Origin: Epichloe hybrida
Lineage: Eukaryota > Ascomycota > Sordariomycetes > Hypocreales > Clavicipitaceae
Assembly: GCA_019022495.1 (NCBI GenBank)
Contig: JAFEKR010000001.1
Coordinates: 1,984,001 to 2,048,000, forward strand
DNA length: 64,000 bases
Direction of reading: 5' to 3'
How positions within the stretch are numbered: the stretch's first letter is position 1; each line of letters starts with the position of its first letter. Of this stretch, positions 23,591 to 34,728 are shown piece after piece. The notes under the pieces were generated by a model, which was given only the letters and a program-made list of their open reading frames with translations, did no database searches and was not told the DNA's origin. The position numbers and the translations under genes are program-made.

Positions 23591-23865
23591 ATGCCTGCCT
23601 CTGCTGAGCCCGCCCAGCAGCAGCCAATGGCTGTTGAGTCAAGCAATGTCATTACGCAGCAGCCTGTATGATCCCTCGGAAGTCATTTCCCCTGCATCCA
23701 TCGCATCGGGAGGGTAGCCGCTGACTTCAAGGTGTGCCGTCGCCAACTGCGTAGAACACTTCTGAGCAGCAACCTGACATGAGTCACATGACTCTGCGTG
23801 GTGGCGAGGAGGCCGGCTGCTCGTTCTGCTGCGGCCTCTGCGACTGCGAGGAGAGTTGCTGTTAG
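23591..23865 (+). CDS. Tiny protein with Cys-rich tail (CYSTM-like)
   Basis: Predicted 56-aa protein, join(23591..23665,23770..23865). Exon 1 gives MPASAEPAQQQP and further Gln/Pro-rich sequence. A GTATGA donor and a CAG acceptor bring in exon 2, whose end is GCSFCCGLCDCEESCC followed by a stop. An alternative acceptor three bases upstream adds one Gln. A Gln/Pro-rich head plus a short C-terminal block packed with cysteines is the plan of the CYSTM-type stress proteins found widely in eukaryotes, which attach to membranes through the Cys block. The hydrophobic part is shorter and more acidic here than in typical members, so the family assignment is tentative. It is too small for most gene callers. 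The function is unknown; stress or metal tolerance is a guess from the family. Confidence 0.68.
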
Positions 23866-24779
23866 AAGATGCGAGAGAACTACGGAGTAGGGATGTGCGG
23901 AGTGGCGCCGACGACGCATGGCTAGCGAGTCTGACACAGACGGGGGCGAATGCGATGCCGATATTCCCTTTTTCTTTTTTTCCTTTTTTATCCAGTCCGT
24001 TGACTCTGTGCGGGGTAGTCAGAGTGGTATTACTAGTAGTGTTACTGTAGTATCACTAGTAGCCCTGTACGGAGTAGTTTTGCCCAGATTGATTAGGATC
24101 CTCGGTACAAAAAGCAGCGATGGATTCGATATGAAGAAGAGGGGAAAAAAAAATTCCACAGTCTGCCCCCCTACGGATTAGACAAGCCGTGATAATGGAT
24201 CTCTGCCGCCCAACCGGGGGCCTGAACGACCCCCCCCCCTTTTCAACCCGAATTTCGGCTCAGTGATGATGGATTCGTGGTCCAGCTGGGTACTGAATTG
24301 GACCAGAGCCTGGATGGGTATTGTTTTGGTTTGATAAGGCGGATGACAGATGAATCCAAGGAGCTAGGTAGATTTAATCGAGCTTATGGAATCACAGAGA
24401 GAACCAGCATCTTCCGCGATATATAGCGCCTAGGTCTATCACAATGGTGAGAAGTGGTAGTGATGCGGCATACAATATAGCAAAACGTTCAGTCCTTTTG
24501 GATCTTGGGCCGCCTAACCAGGGAGTAGCTGTGATGACTGCTATCTGACTTTGGCTTCGTAGTGGAATCAAATAGCTGGTACACTTGTATTCCAAGCGTG
24601 GAGTCAAGAGGAAATGTGTGGTGAGACCGACAGAGATATTCTTCCCGTTATTGTCTCCTCATTTTTTTCTGCAGTCATGCTGCCCAAGACTACTGCGATC
24701 TCGAGGGAAAAGACCATAGCATCACAACAATGCACAAATAGTTGGGCAGCCAGACCCCAGTCCTCTGTCTGTTCAGCTA
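23866..24779. other. Intergenic region, no gene seen
   Basis: This is the convergent 3' space between the small Cys-tailed gene and the carrier gene. It contains C and A homopolymers (about 24146-24155 and 24228-24239). No protein or RNA gene was recognised. Confidence 0.55.
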
Positions 24780-25789
24780 CTATTGCGCAGCCAACCGTGG
24801 CAAGTAATACTTGACATTCTCGTAGACCAAGAAAGTCACCCACGTGGCCGGCATGACTCTCAAAACGCCCGGCACCAAGCCTCTATAGAACCCAACGACG
24901 CCTTCCTCTCTCCAGATCCGCGCAATGACGCCGCCTACGCCTCTCCCAAAGCGCTCGTCCGCTCTATAATTCTGCATCCTACTCCTGAGGACTTGGTAAG
25001 GGTACGTCACAGCACCAGCCACGAGCTTGGCGACACTGGATATCACGAGCGTAGCTTCGTTGGCCATCTTGAGGCTCTGTTTTCCAGGATCAGAACCACC
25101 CTGTTCTCTTCTCTCGTTGAGATACATTCTCTTGGCCGGCTCATAGACGGCAAACTGCACAGCGCCATGCGAAACGCCGAGCAGCGACACCGCAAGGCCC
25201 CGGTAGAACCCTCTGACCCCTTCCGTCTGCAGGATGGTGCGCGCACCCGCCAGCATAGAGGGATACGCGCCCACAGACCCCTTGTCAGAAGAGAGCATGC
25301 GCGTCTTCAGTACCCATACGGGATTGGTAAGGGCAGAAGTGGTTGCACCGGCGAGAGCGCTCGCGATGAAGTATTCCGCTGGAGAAGGCCGTTGGTCCCG
25401 CCGGGCAATGAGCCTCTCGAAGCGGGACTTGAAGAAGAAGAAGGACGCCCAGGAAGTCGCGTTGCCGGCGAGATTGGGCGTGAGGCCGCGGTACAGCGAG
25501 GACATGACGGCCTGATTGTTGGACGTGAGTGAACGGAGGATGGCAACGGTCGTTGGGGGAGGTGAAGAAGGTCCTGCGCTGCGATAGACTGCGCCATGTT
25601 ATCGTTTTGTTGGTTCGTCCGTTCTCTTTGGGGTAAGCAAAGGGGAAAACCCGAAAAGAACTCACTCTGCATTCGAGTCTTGACAATATCCAAAGGATGC
25701 ACAACCAGCGTGGCCACCACACCGGCGCTCAAGCCGGCGATGGACTCGACGAGGGCGGGAGATGGACCCCCATGGCGGCGGTCCTGCAT
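24780..25789 (-). CDS. flx1: Mitochondrial carrier of the FAD/folate type (Flx1/SLC25A32)
   Basis: Predicted 305-aa protein, complement(join(24780..25573,25666..25789)). The first exon ends within KTRMQ; a GTGAGT donor and a CGCAG acceptor restore RPSSPPPTTVAILRSL in frame. It has the three-repeat carrier layout with six membrane helices. The three signature sites are PLDIVKTR, PVWVLKTR and PYQVLRSR. Trp in the second site (NPVWVLKTR) and YPYQV in the third mark the NAD/FAD/folate branch. Spacing and the conserved SSLYRGLTPNLAGN and GFYRGL segments fit the full family length. The carrier sits in the inner mitochondrial membrane and exchanges FAD or a related cofactor. It lies 645 bp upstream-to-downstream of tom7 on the same strand; co-regulation is not shown. 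Substrate assignment follows the motifs and is good but not proof. Confidence 0.92.
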
Positions 25790-26433
25790 GTAGAGAGTTG
25801 TGATTCAGAGAGTGCCTTGCTCTACATTGTTGGATGGGGGCTAGCAATGCTGGTTTTCTCGGCAAAATGATGAACTCATGGCCGTTGGGTGGTCTCTGGT
25901 GGGAGCTTTTGGTGAAGCGAGGTGAAGGGAAAAATTCAATCAGAAAATAAAAGAAAGGGAAGGGAAGGGCGGGACATCTACGGACTATCGGTTCGAGCTA
26001 ATACGGAGCACGTCAGTGAATCGCACTCAACAGGGGCCACACCCCCGCCAGGCCAAGTCAAGAACTGACGATTCCGACCAGTGGATTCAGACAAATCGTA
26101 TAGACACTTGCAGGAAAAATTATATGTGATGAGTGGTCTTCCCTAACGGAAACTGTACACCGGAACAAACAATACATGTCGTACATTTCTTGCCTTCCAA
26201 CAGAAATCTCCTTGGTCATATACATGGATTGCCACGCTTCTTTATCCCAACGCCACAAAAACAAAATGCGGCTGCATATCGTTCCTTTCCTCTAGTGCCT
26301 GCGCAAAGTAGTGATTCAATCGCCTCGTCCCCTTTGAACTCGTCCCCCTTTGAATCTCTTTCCGCGAGTGTTGACACCGACGAAGCGTGAAAATTTTTAG
26401 TAATACAGTGTTGCTTCGACGAGATCGGAGCAT
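25790..26433. other. Intergenic region between tom7 and the carrier gene
   Basis: On the minus strand this is the carrier promoter and the tom7 3' UTR. No gene was seen. Confidence 0.6.
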
Positions 26434-26843
26434 TCAAGAGAGAGGAGAGAGGAGGCTACACAACTGATTAGCATTTTCCGTAAGAAGAAACGCATATCCC
26501 AAGGGATGGAAAAGTAGCACATACCGAATAACGGAGGGACGAGGGTCGCTGCGGGTGTAGCCTGCTCGACGAACAAGATTAGCAATATGGCGCCTATTTC
26601 GTTCACTGTGATGAGATCGTACCGAGATAGAGAATCAGAGGAAGGTAGCCACTGCAGATTGTTAGCAATGAAGACATGTAGAATTGGTATCTGGCAAAAC
26701 CTCACTAATGGATAGCGACGCGAGACACGTCAATGAGCTTGGCAATGCGCTCCTATTCATGCAAAGGTCAGTTTGCCTGCACGCTTGACCCCGTATCCGC
26801 AACGTCCGCTACGGACCTTGGACTCCTCAGAAAGAGCAAGCAT
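26434..26843 (-). CDS. tom7: Tom7, small subunit of the mitochondrial outer-membrane translocase
   Basis: Predicted 53-aa protein in five exons, complement(join(26434..26455,26525..26561,26623..26651,26706..26752,26817..26843)). Joined exons give a product starting MLALSEESKERIAKLIDVS, continuing through [20 protein letters not shown] and ending LLSPLS. This is the classic Tom7 plan: a short cytosolic helix with SEESKERI, one transmembrane helix, and a conserved RSDPRPS tail in the intermembrane space. Tom7 sits in the TOM complex and tunes its assembly and disassembly. All four introns are GT-AG: exon 1 ends GAGTCCAAG before GTCCGT, the second donor is GTGAGG, the third GTACGA and the fourth GTATGT. 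Exons range from 22 to 47 nt. It is divergently arranged with the SF3b4 gene, 407 bp away. Identification is firm because the joined peptide matches family motifs throughout. Confidence 0.93.
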
Positions 26844-27250
26844 ATTGAGAAATGGTACGAGAAGAGCGAGTAACCGGTTCGACACTAATGGGAAGGTGAA
26901 TACGTGCGTCGCCCCGAGAGAAACAGCGTGGATATGTGTTATGTGTCATGTGTACTGGACTGACAAACTCAATGAGGCTTCAGGCTCCCCGAATTCAGAA
27001 CCAATTTTACTCTAAGAGAATTCGGACCCATAAAAAGGGAAGAGCCCACGCACCAGACGGGTCATCATCGGCTAAAATTTCCAAGCTCCGATATTAATGT
27101 GATTTACGGAGTACATATGTACATACAATCAATCAAGCCTTGTCGACAAAATCCAGCCCAACCTCAATGTCCAGACCCCATCCCGCCGTCTTATTCCTCG
27201 CCCCCCATCCATCACCAGGAGCGTAGCCAACGCTCAAAATCGCCTCCGAA
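26844..27250. promoter_or_regulatory. Shared divergent promoter region of tom7 and the SF3b4 gene
   Basis: 407 bp separate the start codons of tom7 (minus) and the SF3b subunit 4 gene (plus). No coding sequence was seen. Specific elements could not be assigned. Confidence 0.55.
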
Positions 27251-28557
27251 ATGGCCCAAAACCGCCATTGGTACGTCCGCCGGCCGACCACAGCACAACA
27301 AAAAAAAAAACCATCTGCACCTCTTCCCGTCGCTGACTGACCACAAATCACAGGGAGCAAGACAAAGATGCAACCGTCTACATAGGAAACATTGACGAGC
27401 GCGCCACCACATCCACCATCTACGAGATAATGCTACAAACGGGACCCATTCACAACATCCACATGCCCCGAGACCGCGTCACCCAAACCCACCAAGGCTT
27501 CGGCTTCGTCGAGTTCCGCACCCCCTCCGACGCCGAGTACGCCGCGAATGTCATGAACGGGATAAAGCTCTTTGGGAAGTCGCTCCGCGTGAACAAAGCC
27601 TCCGCCGATAAACAAAAGGGCGCGGATATCGGCGCGGAGCTCTTCATCGGCAACCTCGACGCCATGGTCGACGAGAAGCTATTGTACGATACCTTCTCAC
27701 GCTTCGGCCCGCTCCTGAGCCTGCCAAAGGTCGCGCGGGACCATTCTGGAAATAGCAAAGGGTTTGGGTTCGTGAGCTTTGGGGACTTTGAAAGCAGTGA
27801 TGCTGCCGTGGCCAACTTGGACGGCCAGTACATGCTCAGCAAAGAGATTAGTGTGCAATACGCTTTCAAGAAGGATGGCAAGGGGGAGAGGCACGGTGAC
27901 GAGGCGGAGAGAGAGCTGGCTAAGCAGGCCAAGAAGAGGAACATCGTGCCCGAGGGTCAGGGACTGCCTTCGTTTGTGCTGCAGCAGCAGCCACAGTCAC
28001 AGGCGCAACCGCCATCACAGCAAGCAGCGGCAGCAACAGCAAACCAGACGCCAGCACAACAGCATCCTCCTCACAATCAACAGATTCCACCTCCTGTTCC
28101 GGCAGGGTTCGATCCTTCAGCCATGGGCGGCACGCCCGTTCCCCCCATCGGTGCTCTCGGAATTCCTCCCCCCTCGCTGGGCCATCACCATCCACCGCCA
28201 GCCGGGTTCGCGCCTCCTCCCCACCGCGGCCCGTCACCATACAATGCCGCTCCTCATGCTGCCCTCCCTCCCCAGTCTCGCGGCTCAATTCCTCTCCCTC
28301 CACCCCCCTCGGGACTTCCAGCCCGTCCGCCCCAGGGCCAAAACTACACCAACCCCGCAGACTTCCACCCCGGTGCCTTCAGACCACCATCGGGATCTCC
28401 AAACCCCCAGGCCTATCCTATAGCACCACCGCCTGGATTTCCCACCGCCCCCCCCGGAGCTCCCCCCGGCGCACCAGTTGTTCCTCCGGGGGCTTCCCCC
28501 GGTTTCATGCCCCCGCCGCCGGGATTCCAGCCCCCTCCTGGATTCGGACGGAGATGA
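27251..28557 (+). CDS. hsh49: Splicing factor 3b subunit 4 (SF3B49/Hsh49), two RRMs
   Basis: Predicted 407-aa protein, join(27251..27270,27354..28557). Exon 1 is only 20 nt (MAQNRHW); an 83-bp intron with a GTACGT donor and a CAG acceptor links it to EQDKDATVYIGNIDERAT. RRM1 covers residues about 13-90 (RNP2 VYIGNI, RNP1 QGFGFVEF) and RRM2 about 100-180 (RNP2 LFIGNL, RNP1 KGFGFVSF). The C-terminus, from about residue 215, is Pro/Gly-rich with repeated PPPGF blocks. This is the SF3b4 architecture: it binds pre-mRNA near the branch point and contacts SF3b2 in the U2 snRNP. RRM spacing and the KDATVYIGN opening are characteristic. The protein is nuclear. It is divergent from tom7 and convergent with scc4. 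Nothing odd is seen apart from the very short first exon. Confidence 0.94.
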
Positions 28558-29075
28558 TGATTGGCGAATAAATCAAAAGAAAAAAGTCTGACGAGTTCTC
28601 TTAAAGGAAAGGAGGATCAAAAGCAAGGTATTCATGTACAATTACAACAAGACTTATTATGTTAGCGCTCTGGATTACATTTCCCCGTACAAAGATACAG
28701 AATCATGTACAAACACGGGGGGGGGGACTTATTATACTTCGCAATATACCCAACGTGAACACAAATGTTGGACGGTACAAACAACAATTCGAAAAGATTC
28801 AATTGAAAATCTTCAATGGCACCGAAACCATGCACGTCATGCTCACACTCCCTTTTCAAAAACCCCCTTGCCCAATATCTTGAACATGGAAACCCCCAAA
28901 TCACGTAAGTAGTAGCCAAATCCGTAACACATTGTTACAGGCAGCACGTCAGAACAAAACAAAAGAGGTCCCTTGACCCGTTTGATGAAATAACCCGCAA
29001 ACCCCTCCCGCCATGCAGCCGACAAGTTCAGCAGATGAGAGTTCAGAATGGACTACATGCGCAAAACCCGCCAAA
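28558..29075. other. Convergent 3' region between SF3b4 and scc4
   Basis: 518 bp with no gene. It contains a G8 run at about 28720-28727. It presumably holds both 3' UTRs. Confidence 0.6.
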
Positions 29076-32000
29076 TCACCAACTCCCAGCAAATGCATCT
29101 CTAGCCTCCTTGGTAGCCTTTTGCCACTCTTGTCCCGCCTCTTCCCTCTGTCCCTGGACCTCATAGGACTGCGCGAGCATACCGTCTGCCACGCTTTGCC
29201 AGAGCATGTTGCCGCTCCTTTGTGCTTGTTTTGATGCCGCGCGCGCACTCTTGAGGGCTTGCTCACCAATCACGTTTTCGAAAAACCTGCTGCGCATGAT
29301 GCAGAGTGTGACGGCGGCTCCGAGGATGTTATTAGTCACCTTGGATCCAGACATGGCTGCTTGAATGTGCTGTTTTTGTTGGTTGAGTTGTTGAGGAGGC
29401 TCGGTTTCCAGTGCCGCTGCTACATTATGCCAGGCTGTGCGAAGATCAATGTTCCAGTGGTTCGTGCAAAATGGTTGCAAATGCTCGATGAGCTCGTGAG
29501 TTTCAACATCGTTTCTACAGCTTGGATGTTGCATAATCCAAAGGCGATTCAGTCCCGCCAGGAGCGCCATCTCTTTTTGACCAGTCTTGACGCCACTCGA
29601 TGATTGTGGCAAGTTGAAGCAGGGGTGGAGGAAGATATCCAGTGCGCCTTGGAGATTACCTGTCCCTTGGCTGTACACCCCCGACAAGTACGTCGAGAGC
29701 AATCCTATTGTGGGTTGTGTGGAAGGTCGAATCAGAGCTTCGAGCTTTGACATGAACTGCTTCACTTTGTTCCACTGGCAATGACTGGCTGCCAGGAAGC
29801 CGAGAAGCGCGCAGAGATATGCTTGCGCGTCTGTTCGCCAGGCTCGCTGTCGAATCGCCGTCGATAGCGAGACGGACGGCCCATATGGGATTCCCGTTGT
29901 TAGCCCATCCCCTATTCCCCATCTGTCAGTTTCGGCCTTCGTTGCAATCCCGCCATGTAGAGAACTTACAGGTGTCAAGGATTTTCACGCCTTCCAACCA
30001 AAACTCGGTAGACCGACGGCCTTGCGAAGAAGGTTTATGCATGCTTGCGAGTCCGCTCAAGGTAAATCTGGAAGCATTGTTGTTAGCTCGGTCCCCGCGC
30101 CACCTAGATCCCTCCCAATTCAGATACATACACCAGCGACCTCAGCTCTACTTTGGTCATGAAAGTCATTACCACGAAATCAAATTCGCCGTCAGCTTCT
30201 CCTCCAGGACGGATAATGGCCGACGTCTGTTCGCTAACGATCTTGGCCCCGGATGACTGTTTTTTAACAGGAATTTGGAAATCGGCCTTGACGTTATTCC
30301 ATTCCTCGCAGTCGTCTAGTTTCTTTTGTAAGAGTCGTAGCTTCTGAGCTGTGGTGTCTGGGCTTTGGTGATGCAGACTCGAGGAGAAGTCAAGCAAAAG
30401 CATCAAGATATCCAACTGCATGATCTTGACGGAGGGGTCGAACTGATATTTGGCTGCCTGCGCGATGCAAGAGTTGACGCGCTCAATGTTGCTGTCCTTG
30501 GACGTCTTGAGAAGTGCCAGACCTTCTAGTATAGACGCAAAGACCGTCATGGCGTTGTCGCCCCTAAGGCTGGCTACACTTTGCACAGCTCGAATATTCT
30601 CCAATGCCCCTGTATCAGATGCGTTTCCCATGCTCGAGTAAAACGTCGATTTCAGAAGTCGAAAAGCATAATACCACTGAACGTGTTTGAACCTGTGAGA
30701 TGTCAGCTTCCTCCCACAAATGTTTTCAAGATCAACGACATCGTCTTACGCTTCACAGTCGGAGATATGACCATCGACAGCTTTCAAAGCCGCCTTGTGG
30801 TTTCGTTGAAAAAGAACTTTCAGCATCAGATACTGCATGCAGTATTTCAAGTCAATTAATCGGTGCTGCAATCTGTCAGTCACATGCATGTAGACATGGA
30901 AAAGTCGTGAGTCGCAACATGCCTTGTCACACAGCGTGATGCCCTTTCCAAGCGCCGTTTCTGCCTCCATAAGGTTCTCCGTCTCTTCCTGTAATATTGC
31001 TGCATATCTCATCCGCAGCCGAGCCTCTTCTCGTGGCGCAAGCTTACTATTCTGCATCGCAGCTTCCAAGCAGGAAAGAGTCGTGGCGATCAGCCTTTGG
31101 TATTCGTCAACAATCTCAGAATCAAGAGACATGGCTACATCGTGTACAGAGCTGCGGGCTCTTTCAAGACATTCCTCTGCAATCGCAACCATGAGCGGAA
31201 TTGTATTGGGGGGACGTGATTTCGGGGCGGGTGACCGCTTCGTAATACTCGGTGAATTTGTCGAGAGTGCAGGAGAATTTGATACGGATGAGTGTGGACT
31301 GGATTTGATGCGCACAGGTTCAGGCCTCGGTTCCTGTTTGACCTCCCTTTTCAGCTCTTTTACTATTTCTTGTTTTACTGGTTGCTTCGGCGCTTTCGTC
31401 TTTACTATGATAGACTCCTGCTGAGATGGCTCCTTCACACCCTCGCTCGTCTCTGCTGACATTACAAATGCTGACTCTTTCACGGGTTTGGGATCTGGCT
31501 CTTTCTTGCCCCGACTTCGGAAGTCGCCCATCGGGAGTGGCGGTAATGGGGGAGGGGGGGGAGCGTTGAATATGTCCAGCGGATTGACATAATTGATCTG
31601 TTCTTGTACTGGAGGTGGAAGCGGCGGTTCTGACAATGGATACTCGAGCAAAGAATTTGGGTCGAATTCTGGTTCTGGTTCTGGTTTGGTTTCGTGTTCG
31701 GGCTCTTGTACAGTTTCCGATTGGGGTCGGAATTCGGGCATAGAGATTGCTTGTTGCGTCGTGTCTTGCACAGGTTCTTGAGGCAGCTGTTGCGGTATGG
31801 GTGGTGGAGGGGTCTGATGGTGCTGATTGTGCTGATTGTGTAAGTGGTTGTTTTGATGCTGTCGATAGTGATGCTGAGATTGAATAAGAGGCGACGGTTG
31901 CGATGAATGCGTCTGGCTCTTCGGGAGAGGCCTCGTTCGTGGCGGTGGCGGCGTTGATTGATATTGCTGATGCAGTTGTTGCTGTATCGGTGATCGTATT

Positions 32001-32438
32001 GTATGCTGGTTCGTTTGGCTCTGCAGTGAGTGTTTCCGTTGCATCTGCGACGGTGATAGCGGCGATGCCATCTGCTGCGGCGATGGCTGCTGTTGTATTT
32101 GAGGTGATCTCATGTGCTGTTGAGCCACTTGTTGCTGCTGGTACATTCTCTGTAGCATCTGATCTGACATCTGCTGTTGTTGCGATTGCTGCATTTGAAC
32201 CACGTGTTGGGCCAGCTGGGGCTGCTGCGTCCCATTTTTATTTTGCCTCGATGATGGGAGCCCATGAAACTGCTGTTTCGGCGAGGCATTCGTTTGAGGC
32301 TGAGGCTGCGGCCATAAAGACTGCTGTTGCTGATGAACGTGCATCTGTTGATGCGGATGGGCATATGAATCGTAATTTTGAGCTGACATGCCACCGCTGC
32401 TGCCCATATAACGGGCCATTGACTGGTGGTGCTGCTGT

Positions 32439-32470
<32 letters not shown>

Positions 32471-32743
32471 GCGTGCCATTTGCAGTCGCAGAAACTCATA
32501 TTGCCTCGCCGCATGCTGGTCATGACGCTGTGGCTGGTGAAACTGGCCTTGCTGCTGCTGCTGCTGCCCGTAGAACTGATCTCCTGAACCATTCGTGTAC
32601 AGCGCTTGTTGGTTCTGCATCTCTTGTTGTGGCTGGAACTGGCCCTGCTGATAGCCTATTTGACCACCATACAGTTGGTGATCCTGCTGCTGCTGGCCCG
32701 AAAAGCCCGGTTGCCCCGAAGGCAACGTGCCTCGGTATGTCAT
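29076..32743 (-). CDS. scc4: Cohesin loading factor Scc4/Mau2
   Basis: Predicted 1143-aa protein, complement(join(29076..29911,29970..30067,30132..30692,30750..30865,30923..32743)). The first about 340 residues are Gln/His-rich with CAG/CTG-coded polyQ runs, followed by a Pro-rich acidic linker. The structured part starts near PNTIPLMVAIAEECLERARS and continues with TPR-like helices to the C-terminus (EEAGQEWQKATKEARD). These match the Mau2/Scc4 family, which with Scc2 loads cohesin onto chromatin. Junctions: SDCEA to FKHVQWYYAF (GT-AG), SLV to FTLSGLAS (GTATGT), LDT to WDGLTTGIP (GTAAGT, TAG acceptor). The first intron (30866-30922) is best read as GC-AG: it begins GCATGT, has TGACTGAC before the CAG, and removal yields GITLCDKHRLIDLKY, which fits the family. 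It is 57 nt and in frame, so retention would add 19 residues. The polyQ head is longer than usual. Confidence 0.9.
32426..32475 (-). repeat. CAG/CAA trinucleotide run encoding polyglutamine in Scc4
   Basis: About 14 consecutive Gln codons on the minus strand (CTG/TTG triplets on the plus strand) within the scc4 N-terminal coding region. These tracts vary in length between strains in general. Confidence 0.85.
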
Positions 32744-34083
32744 ATCCGCCGTGTCTGCATTAGACTGCCGACCTTGTGAACACGATCGATCTTCAGGGTA
32801 CAGCGTGACAGAATATGGCGTGACAGGGCAAGATGATGGACGCGACAGATTGGAGCTCCAAGAGGAGGAGTCAGCAAATGTGTCAAGAAATCAGCAACGG
32901 GCTAGATTCGTCCGGGGAGGGGGGGCGAATGATTCAAAGCAAGTGTTGAGGTTGTGCATGTATGGCTTCGACCCATAAGATGGATTCAGCTCATGAGCTC
33001 CATTCAAGTTCGCCGATTGCTTGATCGGTTCTGTGTCGTGTTCCTGTCGGGCTCGGGCTTGTCGACGAAGTCGTCTAGATCGAGAGCATCGGCGCGTGAC
33101 GCGAGCCCTCGCTTATCGCAGCAAGCAATGTCGGTAGAAAGCGATGAATGGTGGTAGAAGGGAGTGCGATAGATGACGACGGAGGAAACCGATCGCGTCG
33201 TGGATTTCGCGGGGTGGGATGGCACGTCGTTGGGATTGCGGCTCCGAGGTGGCTCCCAGGTTGGAAGGTTGAGCCTCAGGTTTATCTGCATCCCTTAGAG
33301 TGCGTCCTGTCTACATACAGTGGGTCCAAGTAATTCCGAAGCAGCAGTAACGCGACCATTGTGTAGCACGTAACAATAATTCTATTAACTACTCCTAAGT
33401 TTTAAAAATAAAAACGCTATCTAGGCGGAATTTAGGAACGCAAGGCTTAGTATAAGGGCAGACTACTAAAAAGAGGTTATCACATTCTCTTAAGTTTATT
33501 AAAATGCCACACCTATCCCAAAATTCTTATCTCATAGACAGAGGGATTAGACATCCAACCTAACCAGCTACTCATCCATCTTTGTGGAAGGAGAAACTGT
33601 ATGTTATCGTCCCACGTACGAAGAAAAAAAATCTGAGCGTTGCAAAATATCGTACGTGAGAGGGTAGCATGCAGTTTCGCTTTCCACAAAGATGGATGAT
33701 CACCTAGCTAGGTTGGAAATCTAACCCATCTGCCCATAAGTATACTATCCTACAGGATACCAATGACCTACTAGTAGGGTTTTCGTGTGCGAACTAGAGA
33801 ACAGGTATTATTTATCTATTCTAGTTTACTAAAAGAAGGGAAAAGAGAGGTTAAATAGAAGCAAGAGGGTCACGCAGTATATAGGGGAAAAGGGCCGGTA
33901 TCGGAGGCCACGCGAGGGGAGGCCACGATGCCCGCTGCTAACCTCGCGACGTAATCGTATGTACGAGGCTGGCCTAAGCATGTGGGTCCGCAATGCAACG
34001 CGCCTGGCTAATTAGAGGGCGCGCAGCCCTGTTAATATCATGCTTGTTTAAACAATAAGATAACGTGCGTATGAGAACAACAG
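32744..34083. other. scc4 upstream region passing into the AT-rich island
   Basis: The first about 550 bp have normal composition and serve as the scc4 promoter. From about 33350 the base composition drops to AT-rich, and no gene is seen. A large hairpin (33546-33727) is listed separately. Confidence 0.6.
33546..33727. repeat. Large imperfect hairpin (foldback, about 75-bp arms)
   Basis: The left arm 33546-33620 contains ATCCATCTTTGTGGAA, GAAACTG and CACGTACG. The right arm 33651-33727 contains the complements CGTACGTG, CAGTTTC and TTCCACAAAGATGGAT. Both arms end outward in a GGTTGGA/TCCAACC-type segment. A 30-bp A-rich loop separates them. It could be a small foldback element or a transcribed hairpin; no target-site duplication could be fixed. 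Confidence 0.75.
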
Positions 34084-34521
34084 TACGGATGTCCAAGTCA
34101 AAAGTCGTGTCCCCTGCACGCGACCCTAGTCAAGGATGTAATTAGCCAGCGGGGTCGTAGTCTCACTAGGTAAATTAAATAAGAGGCTTACCTCTTCTCT
34201 AGTTCCTCTCTCTTTGCCCGCTTTTGCCACTAGTGCTATAACTATCGCCAAAGTTAGCTACATAACTATCGCGAAGGTTACGAAGGTTAAGCTAATAGTT
34301 AGAGGGTTTAAAGGGTTATTTTATAATTAGAGTTTAAAAACAAAGATACTACTACTATTAATAATGATAAAAGAAGGTGGGTTTTTAACCCTTATAAGCT
34401 TAATAGTCCTAATAGTCCTAATAACCTTAATGCCTTAGATTCTAGTAATATAAAGGAAGAATCTAATAATAACTAGGATAAGTCACTTTTATATATAGTT
34501 TATATAGCAGAGATACCTTAT

Positions 34522-34526
34522 TTAAT
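34522..34526. other. Target-site duplication TTAAT (left copy)
   Basis: Five bases TTAAT precede the left LTR; the same five follow the right LTR at 41617-41621. This confirms that the LTR element inserted as one unit. Confidence 0.85.
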
Positions 34527-34728
34527 TGTGAGGCCCCACTCACAACAACACCCGTAATCACCAGTGCACCCCGCGGGCAGGCCATGTCCTAGGGCTAGGT
34601 CTACGTGACACTAGCAAGCCACTAGCTATAAGCCAGTGACTTACATATATAACACACTTAGACCTAGTAAGCTTTAGTTAATATACTAAAGCCCCTATAT
34701 CTCTTACCTAGCTACTATTATTCTTATA
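34527..34728 (+). repeat. Left LTR (202 bp)
   Basis: Begins TGTGAGGCCCCACTCACAAC and ends TTCTTATA (a decayed TTCTCACA). It aligns along its whole length with 41415-41616; differences are mostly C/T or G/A. Confidence 0.88.

Noticed and set aside
24783..25532. 249-codon open frame on the plus strand
   Set aside because: Antisense to the mitochondrial carrier, whose own product has full family motifs.
30866..30922. GT-AG alternative for the scc4 first intron (donor at CT/GTGTGA)
   Set aside because: It would delete the conserved CDK before HRLIDLKY; the GC-AG reading keeps family length.
31903..32763. 286-codon open frame on the plus strand
   Set aside because: It is the antisense shadow of the CAG/CAA-rich coding region of scc4; Ala/Val-rich low-complexity translation with no motif.
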